Shown one piece after another: positions 58,401 through 64,000 of a DNA stretch of 64,000 bases (positions are counted from its first letter, which is position 1; the number at the start of each line of letters is the position of its first letter). The notes beneath the pieces are model-generated. The model saw nothing but the letters and a program-made list of their open reading frames with translations. It ran no database searches and had not been told where the DNA came from. Origin of the DNA: Oasisia sp. SBJ-2009 (lineage: Eukaryota; Annelida; Polychaeta; Sabellida; Siboglinidae); contig OZ024861.1 of assembly GCA_964017155.1 (NCBI GenBank), positions 46,490,013 to 46,554,012 on the forward strand, in the 5' to 3' direction. The translations under genes were made by a program, and so were the position numbers.

Positions 58401-61356
58401 AGAAGGGAGGCCGGAGTGGGCTTTGCTATCAAAAAGGATATCATCACAAAGCTGACAGAAATGCCACGGCCAGTAAGTGACAGAATCATGACAATGAGAC
58501 TACCTCTGAGCAAGGACAACTTTGCTACAATTATCAATGTGTATGCTCCGACAATGACAAACCCAGACGAAAACAAGGAGGCCTTCTACAACCAGCTCAC
58601 AAGTGTGCTCAGGGGCATCCCTCATACCGATAAGCTACTGCTGATAGGAGACTTCAATGCGAGGATAGGAAGAGACAATGACAAGTGGCCCTTGGTCATG
58701 GGCAAACATGGGATTGGGAAATGCAACTCCAATGGCGAACTTCTACTGGCTCTGTGCTCTGGGTTCGAACTGATAGTGACGAACACCATGTTCAAGCAGA
58801 AGGATGAACGCAAGACCACCTGGATGCATCCTCGTTCCAAACACTGGCATATGATCGACTTCATCATCACGAGGTGTCGGGATAAGACGGACATCCACAG
58901 CACCCGAGCCATGCGTGGAGCAAACTGCTGGACCGATCACCAGATGCTGAGATCAAAAGTGGCTTTCAGAATACGACAAAAGCACAACAGGCAAGGGACA
59001 AATAAGCCGACCAAGCTCAACACTGCAAAACTAAGTACCATCAGCCATAGGGAGAGTTTTGAGCAGGAGATGGACAGTGCTCTCGCCCACTGGGAGGAGA
59101 AGGAAAACTCAACACCAGACGAGGAATGGGCAGCTCTGCAGCAGGTTGTGTACAACACAGCCAAGACATATCTTGGCAAGCCAGACAGAAAACACCAGGA
59201 CTGGTTCGACCCCAACGACCAGGAGCTACAGACTCTTATGAGCAGAAGAGATCAAGCCCACCAGAGAGTGTTGCAAACCAGGAGCACTAGATCCACCACT
59301 GCAGCATACAAAGATGCCTGCAGACTGCTACAAAAACACACCCGTGCACTGAAGTCGGACTGGTGGGAAAGGAAAGCAGTGGAGCTGCAGAGAGCTGCCG
59401 ACAGTAACAACATGAAGGGCTTCTACAATGGACTGAAGGAAGTGTGGGGACCCAAAAAGAAGGGACCTGTTCAACTAACATCAACAGACGGAATGGAAAC
59501 CTTCTCTGACAGCAAGAGAGTTGTGGCAAGATGGAGTGAACACTTCCAGAAGCTACTCAACGTCCCTGGCGACATAGATCACGAAGCTCTGGACAACATC
59601 CCGCAGCGCATTACCAAGACAAGCCTTGATGAGATTCCAACTATGGATGAGATGGCTAGAGCAATCGCCAGCCTGAAAGATGGCAAAGCACCTGGAGGAG
59701 ATGGAATTCCTGCAGAAGTATGGAAGCATGGAGGAGACAATCTGTTCAGCAGACTGCACCAACTAATCACCAATGCCTGGGAGATGGGTTCTGTACCACA
59801 AGCATGGAAGGATGCAAGCATTATAACCATCTACAAGAAAGGTGATCGAACAGACTGTGGGAACTATAGAGGAATCTCTCTTCTTTCCATAGCAGGCAAG
59901 ATCTTCGCCAGGATCCTCCTCAACAGACTATCTACCCACCTAACACCAGAGGTAGTTCCGGAGACACAATGTGGCTTCAGAGGTAACCGGAGCACCGTGG
60001 ATATGATATTTTGTCTCCGACAACTACAAGAAAAGTGCATTGAGCAGGACCGACCACTGTACATGGTATTTGTCGACTTCAGCAAGGCGTTCGATACAGT
60101 TGGGAGGACCGGACTATGGCAGCTACTGAAGAAGTATGGCTGCCCAGAGAAGTTCACAACAATGATCGAGGCACTACATACCGGAATGATGGCGACTGTT
60201 AATGTTGGAGGGGAAGTCTCGGAATCGTTCAGGGTCACAAATGGGGTCAAGCAAGGCTGTGTACTGGCGCCCACGCTCTTTTCCATCTTCCTATCAGCAA
60301 TGCTCGACAATGCTTTCCGAGACATGGGGGATGGCATCTACATACAGTCCAGACAGAGCGCTGACCTATTCAACGTCGCACACTTCAGAGCGAAGACCAA
60401 GACTACACGGATACTGATGAGGGAGCTGCTATTCGCAGATGACAGTGCACTGGTTGCACACTCTGCTGAAGAGATGCAGAAAATAGTGGATGCTTTTTCC
60501 AATGCGTCAAAGAAGTTCGGCCTGAAGATTAACATCAAGAAGACCGAGGTGCTGTACCAACCCAACTCTACAAGAACCCGAGAGGAGGATATCATGGTTG
60601 ATGGAAACAAGCTGAACTCTGTTCTGGAATTCACCTACCTCGGATGCACTATATCAAGTGATGGATGCATTGACGATGAAATACAGAGGAGGATGGCCAA
60701 GGCTAGTGCATCTTTCGGCCGACTACGCCAGAGACTCTGGAACAACCACCATGTGTCCATGTGGGTTAAAGGCAAGATATACCGTGCAATTGTGCTGTCC
60801 ACCCTCCTATACGGAGCCGAGGCCTGGACAGTGTACAGACGACAGGTGAAAAAGTTGCATGCCTTCATGATGCGACATTTGCGTTCGATCATGAGGATAA
60901 CCTGGATGGACAAAGTGACAAACAAGGAAATACTCGAACGGACAGGGCTGCCATCTATGGAAGATCTTCTGATCAGAAAGAATCTCCGGTGGACTGGACA
61001 CCTCATGAGGATGTCATCAGACAGGCTACCGAAGCAGGTTCTCTACTCCCAACTGTCTTCTGGTCACAGAAAGAGAGGGCGCCCTCGTCTCCGGTTCAAA
61101 GATACCATCAAGAGAAACCTGAAGCTGAGAGACATGAAGATCGACTCCTGGACATCACTCTCACAGCAGAGAGACAAATGGAGAGCAAGAGTCAAGTGAT
61201 GGAAGCAGTCTTTGTCGCTTCGCGACCGACAGCATGATGATGATGATGGTGCTGGATGAGTCGCACTGACTGACAGAACTCTGGTGAATATCGACTGGTT
61301 TACATACGACACTTGGTGGTGGCTTCCGCTGCTTCGTCTGTCTTCTCCGTCTTCAT
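48209..61356 (-). CDS. SLC40A1: Ferroportin (iron exporter, SLC40A1 family), 8 coding exons
   Basis: Ferroportin exports Fe2+ across the plasma membrane. Coding exons on the minus strand: 61356-61308, 55240-55173, 54824-54665, 53900-53658, 53145-52933, 52320-52030, 50963-50541, 48591-48209. Every phase agrees, giving 1830 nt, 609 residues (human protein 571). Marks: LLYVNYFFSAWGDWMWQFA (first helix), IIGNWVDMTPRLK, KDWIVVVAAGDNAKLANLNA, ILAPVTAGLVM, LYMTVLGFDSITTGYIYANG, VTQLLQETVRERERGIVNGV. Compared with human ferroportin, metal ligand Asp39 is kept, but His43, Cys326 and His507 are replaced by Gln, Ser and Ser. It may be a diverged paralogue. No iron-responsive element was found. Confidence 0.93.
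48592..49665. repeat. 33-bp minisatellite filling ferroportin intron 7, about 32 units
   Basis: Plus-strand unit CTACACATGTGATCATGTCA plus GTTACACACTCCC. It begins at the splice acceptor of exon 8 and decays into irregular copies up to about 50080. Each unit read on the minus strand contains CATGTGTAG, the same word as the real acceptor. Confidence 0.97.
50541..50963 (-). CDS. SLC40A1: Ferroportin exon 7
   Basis: GYIYANGLSEVMVGLSMSLA, GTFAFTWFRRRVGLERTGLF, a long extracellular loop with NCTG and NSSE glycosylation sequons, and ISILLFLVGVITSRV. Confidence 0.93.
51118..51134. repeat. G homopolymer run
   Basis: About 14 consecutive G on the plus strand in ferroportin intron 6; a possible assembly or replication trouble spot. 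Confidence 0.9.
51800..52029. repeat. Minisatellite at the donor of ferroportin exon 6
   Basis: About seven diverged units of 33-36 bp on the plus strand (GTGACACACCCACCTGTGGT type). The units copy the end of exon 6 plus its donor, so the minus-strand word CCACAG/GTGGGTGTG recurs. Confidence 0.85.
52030..52320 (-). CDS. SLC40A1: Ferroportin exon 6
   Basis: The cytosolic loop is highly charged (GKRKKKKEKK), then VVFAGLALATLYMTVLGFDS with ITT. The Ser after GFD sits at the human Cys326 position. The donor ACAACAG/GTGGGTGTG lies at the edge of a minisatellite. Confidence 0.93.
52410..52485. repeat. (TA)n microsatellite
   Basis: TATA/CATA units in ferroportin intron 5. Confidence 0.9.
52933..53145 (-). 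CDS. SLC40A1: Ferroportin exon 5
   Basis: NLNAITRAMDLLCKILAPVT, then WNFCSVFVEYGLLLQVYRLV. Acceptor CACACACAG, donor GCTG/GTCAGTG. Confidence 0.93.
53658..53900 (-). CDS. SLC40A1: Ferroportin exon 4
   Basis: VRVSLFIQNFSVMLCAVAVY at the start, IAIEKDWIVVVAAGDNAKLA at the end. Its acceptor region is tandemly duplicated (53866-53953). Confidence 0.93.
53866..53953. repeat. Partial duplication of the exon 4 acceptor and exon start
   Basis: CACAGCATCACTGAGAAGTT with CTGGATGAATAGTGATA occurs in exon 4 (about 53866-53894) and again in the intron (about 53922-53953), so the first residues SLFIQNFSVML are repeated upstream of the acceptor. Confidence 0.9.
53990..54120 (-). mobile_element. SINE fragment
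   Basis: Body segment GCAAACCTGTTCATC, GAACACCATCTTAATAGCTC and GGGAAGCATTCATGCTGCAA of the SINE family; head and tail missing. Confidence 0.55.
54665..54824 (-). CDS. SLC40A1: Ferroportin exon 3
   Basis: GDWMWQFAAGLYLVYLAGGE, then AVMLLGGIIGNWVDMTPRLK. Carries the Asp39 equivalent; the His43 position is Gln (codon CAG). Confidence 0.93.
55173..55240 (-). CDS. SLC40A1: Ferroportin exon 2
   Basis: SFCVWLRAPATLLYVNYFFS then AW, the start of the first helix. Acceptor TTCTTACAG, donor ATGG/GTACGT. Confidence 0.88.
55250..56448. other. Ferroportin intron 1, unassigned part
   Basis: AT-rich with no coding or repeat family that I can identify. Confidence 0.5.
56453..57317 (+). mobile_element. TTAA-flanked element with THAP remnant (Kolobok-like), 865 bp
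   Basis: TTAA at 56449-56452 and 57318-57321. Inverted repeats begin AGGACAAAAAAAGGCTACGG and extend over about 130 bp (CCTAATAGAGTT, GGAAATTGTTACTTT shared). A decayed THAP domain lies inside. TTAA targets and a THAP domain together are the known combination of Kolobok transposons. Confidence 0.85.
56815..57005 (+). pseudogene. THAP-domain remnant of a Kolobok-type transposase
   Basis: Starts ATGCCTTAG, so a stop follows at codon 3, then CSAYGCNNS (first two zinc cysteines, C-x4-C). After stops and a frameshift comes LQSKYSSLCSVHFEEKCFEV, with the C-x2-H pair. The pattern CxxxxC ... CxxH is the THAP C2CH zinc finger used for DNA binding. Only the N-terminal domain remains; the catalytic part is deleted. 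Confidence 0.8.
57716..61245 (+). mobile_element. Full-length RTE-like LINE, 3.5 kb
   Basis: Flanked by a perfect 15-bp target duplication, ATGGTGCTGGATGAG (57701-57715 and 61246-61260). It has a 5' UTR of a few hundred bases, one endonuclease-RT ORF, a 3' UTR of about 45 bp and an ATG-repeat tail, as is usual for RTE-type elements. It lies antisense in ferroportin intron 1, ending 47 bp from the exon 1 donor. Confidence 0.93.
58281..61199 (+). CDS. RTE-like endonuclease-reverse transcriptase ORF
   Basis: Encodes target-primed retrotransposition: an apurinic-type endonuclease nicks DNA and the RT copies the RNA at the nick. Endonuclease motifs: GQWNVRTLLDR (upstream of this ATG), CETRFSESG, LLIGDFNARIGRD (about residue 115), HWHMIDFII, WTDHQML. 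RT motifs: KDGKAPGGDGIPAEVW (about 465), GFRGNRSTVDMIF, VDFSKAFDTVGR (motif A, about 597), GVKQGCVLAPTLF, LLFADDSAL (motif C, about 717). The C terminus has LRWTGHLMRM. The frame is open without stop from 58086, so the true start is probably 5' of 58281, because the first endonuclease motif lies before that ATG. No inactivating change seen. Confidence 0.9.
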   Translation: MELAKYNIDIAALCETRFSESGSLDDLECSFFWSGKPEGERREAGVGFAIKKDIITKLTEMPRPVSDRIMTMRLPLSKDNFATIINVYAPTMTNPDENKEAFYNQLTSVLRGIPHTDKLLLIGDFNARIGRDNDKWPLVMGKHGIGKCNSNGELLLALCSGFELIVTNTMFKQKDERKTTWMHPRSKHWHMIDFIITRCRDKTDIHSTRAMRGANCWTDHQMLRSKVAFRIRQKHNRQGTNKPTKLNTAKLSTISHRESFEQEMDSALAHWEEKENSTPDEEWAALQQVVYNTAKTYLGKPDRKHQDWFDPNDQELQTLMSRRDQAHQRVLQTRSTRSTTAAYKDACRLLQKHTRALKSDWWERKAVELQRAADSNNMKGFYNGLKEVWGPKKKGPVQLTSTDGMETFSDSKRVVARWSEHFQKLLNVPGDIDHEALDNIPQRITKTSLDEIPTMDEMARAIASLKDGKAPGGDGIPAEVWKHGGDNLFSRLHQLITNAWEMGSVPQAWKDASIITIYKKGDRTDCGNYRGISLLSIAGKIFARILLNRLSTHLTPEVVPETQCGFRGNRSTVDMIFCLRQLQEKCIEQDRPLYMVFVDFSKAFDTVGRTGLWQLLKKYGCPEKFTTMIEALHTGMMATVNVGGEVSESFRVTNGVKQGCVLAPTLFSIFLSAMLDNAFRDMGDGIYIQSRQSADLFNVAHFRAKTKTTRILMRELLFADDSALVAHSAEEMQKIVDAFSNASKKFGLKINIKKTEVLYQPNSTRTREEDIMVDGNKLNSVLEFTYLGCTISSDGCIDDEIQRRMAKASASFGRLRQRLWNNHHVSMWVKGKIYRAIVLSTLLYGAEAWTVYRRQVKKLHAFMMRHLRSIMRITWMDKVTNKEILERTGLPSMEDLLIRKNLRWTGHLMRMSSDRLPKQVLYSQLSSGHRKRGRPRLRFKDTIKRNLKLRDMKIDSWTSLSQQRDKWRARVK

Positions 61357-61401
61357 CTTGTCGGGAGCCTTCTGTTACCCGCTTCTCAGCACCACTGCCA
61401 A
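61308..61401 (-). CDS. SLC40A1: Ferroportin exon 1 (5' UTR plus first 16 codons)
   Basis: Acceptor-like TTTTGTAG at 61402, 45 bp of 5' UTR, ATG at 61356 and MKTEKTDEAAEATTKC, ending phase 1 at C/GTATGTA. Phase fits exon 2. An upstream untranslated exon is implied. The start is inferred from phase, not from similarity. Confidence 0.7.
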
Positions 61402-63099
61402 CTACAAAACAAAGTCTGTCAGCCGAGGCTCCTCGTGTGTTCTCTAGGTCACAACATAAACATTTCTTTTAAAAGTATCTATATTTTTTATTTTTAAACA
61501 GCTTTAAAAGATTACCATAAAAGAAATTGGAGTACGTTGCTCAGGCATTTTCGTATAACGCAAATACTAAATTGTTTATGAGTGACAGTGAGACACAAAT
61601 TATGTATTACTGTAAATATATAACCCTGGAATTCAATATAAAAAACTTGAAATGTAATGAGTGGAACAGGCATAAAATTGTTCTGTTCACAGTGGTATTT
61701 AGGATAAAGAATACACTCGCATGGCTAATTTTTACCATAAAATATTCTATTCATCTATGAACCACAGTTATTTACCCTAAGCAAAACATGCTTATATAGG
61801 TGCATTTTTAGTTCTCATTAGTTTGTATACACTGTACATTGAAATGTTTACCGACAGTTTTTTCCACTTAAATGCTTAGTGGTTGAAACTGCAAACAAGT
61901 GTCCAATTATATGAACATACCATTATTATGTGTAAAACAATATTACTGACCATCATCGTTTGATCAAATTATATCATTGCATAACAAACAAAGCAACTGT
62001 TTATTGACGCGCTCTAACAAGCAAAGGTGCGGTCGAACAAGCGAAGGTCAATACATTTTGGTGGGCAAAAACAAGTTTGTTACGACATAAATTTACCCCA
62101 TATACTGTACGGGAATGACCCTGATAGTAGTACTGTATACACAATTATACACACCCAAAGAGGTCATGGTCATCACTCACTCAACTTAATGCTATCAGAT
62201 ATTACGGCTCAAGGCTGGAAGTCCAGTCACCAAGAACTGCTTTCAGGCACTTGAAAGGGAGCCAGGACAGAGTGCTACTACAAAATGTGTACCTTGCATT
62301 GGATACAAATGTATCTTTAGCAGATTATATAATTATAAAGGATGCAACCTTGGTTGAGTTTGATAACAGCTATATCAAAATGGGAACAAACGTCTTAATT
62401 GTACTTGTACATACATGCACTGGTTTCAGACTAAATTGTGGCTTAAACATTTACAGCTGCACAAGAACTCTGGCATGGAGAAGATGGATTATCGTTGAAG
62501 CTGAAGTTCAGACAGAGACTGGCAATCAGATGTTATAATATAGTGACAACGTCATATTGTTGCAAGGATACTACGTTCACATTTTTATAAAGTATATAAA
62601 ATGCATATTTCTCACATATTCTTATAAATTAGTGCAGACGATACTGCTCAGTGAGTAGAAAGATGTCTCCTTAACAAAGACAGTCATGCATGACCTGTCT
62701 AAGTAGATCACTAGATGATTATTCTCTCCGGGCACTGGGTCATTTATAACAATCTTCTTTTCTATGCATGCACCCACACACAATGGATAATGTTACAAAG
62801 TGTATTGCTTTACCTAAAAACATGTACAACAGTAGGTTTAGTTTTTTATATTTGTATTATTGACATTTGTTATTACAATGGTACACCATCACATGACACA
62901 ATTAATATTACATAAGTTTACATACGTGGATGGTTTAGGTTTTACACTATAATTATCATTATTTTTTAAACTAGATTTTTGTACATGTCTGATTTGTTTG
63001 CCATTCTCAGTTCTTTCATTAATATCAGTTACATGGTTTTTAAACATATAGCCATTATAGCAAGGTATCTGATATTATTACAATACATGAGGTAATAAG
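61402..63099. other. Ferroportin 5' flank, unassigned
   Basis: AT-rich. It could hold an untranslated first exon and promoter of ferroportin, but nothing identifies them. Confidence 0.45.
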
Positions 63100-63165
63100 A
63101 ATACAATACAATATGTACAATAAAACTTTATTGTCCCAGGCTGGGAAATTCTTTTGCAGCGTTTG
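63100..63165 (-). mobile_element. LINE/SINE 3' tail
   Basis: On the minus strand GCAAAAGAATTTCCCAGCC then TGGGACAATAAAGTTTTATT, ending in TTGTA repeats: a 3' terminus of an L2/CR1-type retroposon. Confidence 0.6.
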
Positions 63166-63305
63166 TCAAAAAATATAAAATACATTCAAGTAAAAAAAAG
63201 TATACAAATACAGATGAATTCATTATTAAAACAGTATAATAGAGGATATTTAGGCTAAAGCACCATGAATATAAGAATTAATGGCTCTAAAATGTATGGC
63301 CCTTG

Positions 63306-63929
63306 GGTAATCTTCCAGTTAACTGGCCTAAATTATTAGGGTCTTTTCAAAACGTTTTTACCACCTTTTTTGATGTGTATGTGTTTGAAATGTCATTTGA
63401 ACATCATTTCCGGTACAAAGAATTCAGATATAAATTGTTTTAATTGTGTTTTAGAGCAATTTAATTCCGTCGAGTCGACGTAAATAAGCCAATGTCACAG
63501 GGCATGAGCAGTTGGCGCATGCTAGACGCATCAGAGCTGCAAAGTGCATTGCGAAGTCGAAATAAAAAGCAATTAGCAATATCTTTTTTTATAAATTTAA
63601 GCTTAAAACAAACAAATCTGCATTATACAGAATAAATTTATGATGTAACCTTAATTTTGTGAACATATTTTCAAATCGCAAGACATCGCCTTTGCGGTCG
63701 TGATGCATCTGGCATGAGCCAACCGCTCGCGCCCTGTGACATTGGCTTATTTACGTCAACTCGACAGCATTATTTTGCTCTAAAACACACACACACAAAA
63801 ATTATATCTGACATTTTTGTACCAGAAGAGATGTAGATTGACATTCCGAACACATATACATCGAAAAAAGGTGGTAAAAACGTTTTGAAAAGGCCCTAAT
63901 AATTTAGACCAGTTAACTGGAAGATTACC
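63306..63929. mobile_element. 624-bp MITE with 8-bp target duplication
   Basis: Perfect GGCCCTTG at 63298-63305 and 63930-63937. Inverted repeats of about 240 bp start GGTAATCTTCCAGTTAACTG. No coding capacity. An 8-bp duplication fits hAT or Merlin; the GG start would favour Merlin, but this is not decisive. Confidence 0.9.
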
Positions 63930-64000
63930 GGCCCTTGCAGTTTGTTGACACTACATTAATTATATAATGGGAGTGATTTATAATGATCGTACTTTTTGAA

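Noticed and set aside
61357..61401. Possible iron-responsive element in the ferroportin 5' UTR (a CAGTGG loop-like word)
   Set aside because: The five bases on each side do not pair and there is no bulged C at the required distance, so it does not meet the IRE pattern.
62251..62538. 95-codon plus-strand frame near the window end
   Set aside because: No family similarity, composition like its surroundings, no splice or promoter context.

Overview
This is eukaryotic DNA with spliced genes, GT/AG introns, no operons, and dense SINEs, LINEs, LTR elements and microsatellites. The repeat set (tRNA-derived SINEs with a common body, RTE- and CR1-like LINEs, Ty3/Gypsy elements, TTAA-target DNA transposons, and a high-copy invertebrate CXC-domain protein family) and the protein similarities suggest a marine lophotrochozoan, most likely a mollusc. 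The species cannot be fixed from the sequence alone.

Two host genes are supported exon by exon, both on the minus strand. The first is a ferroportin (SLC40A1 family) gene with eight coding exons from 61356 down to 48209. All reading phases agree and give 609 residues. The second, 4.5 kb downstream, is a plasma-membrane-type Na+/H+ exchanger (SLC9A/NHE family) with 21 coding exons from 43674 down to 17391. They give about 754 residues, with one junction (exons 13/14) a single base short. No functional link between the two genes is visible beyond neighbouring position and shared orientation.

The left 12.5 kb is a nest of mobile elements: a LINE 3' end (1-796); a nearly complete Ty3/Gypsy element on the minus strand (824-5561) with intact LTRs but frameshifted pol; a decayed LINE reverse transcriptase split by a MITE (5820-6420); a solo LTR of the same Gypsy family with a perfect 5-bp target duplication (6507-6731); a 4.5-kb unit bounded by inverted repeats that carries a frameshifted protein with a PIN/FEN-like nuclease signature and a cysteine-rich CXC tail (6933-11430); a CR1-like LINE 3' end; and a SINE. 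From 12.8 to 16.3 kb the window is mainly simple-sequence DNA.

The introns of both genes are packed with inserted elements: four TTAA-flanked inverted-repeat elements (one with a THAP-domain remnant, pointing to Kolobok), two LTR copies of a second LTR family, a probable third LTR bearing a 47-unit 30-bp minisatellite, several SINEs and LINE tails, and a full-length RTE-like LINE with a perfect 15-bp target duplication in ferroportin intron 1. A 624-bp inverted-repeat MITE with a perfect 8-bp target duplication closes the window.

The most interesting points are: (i) ferroportin splice junctions that have been tandemly duplicated into minisatellites, including a 33-bp repeat that abuts the last acceptor and stays open in frame with the last exon; (ii) loss of three of the four known ferroportin metal ligands, including a natural Ser at the human hepcidin-docking Cys position; (iii) repeated insertion of unrelated elements within about 50 bp of 5' splice sites; and (iv) the inverted-repeat unit with the nuclease-like/CXC protein.
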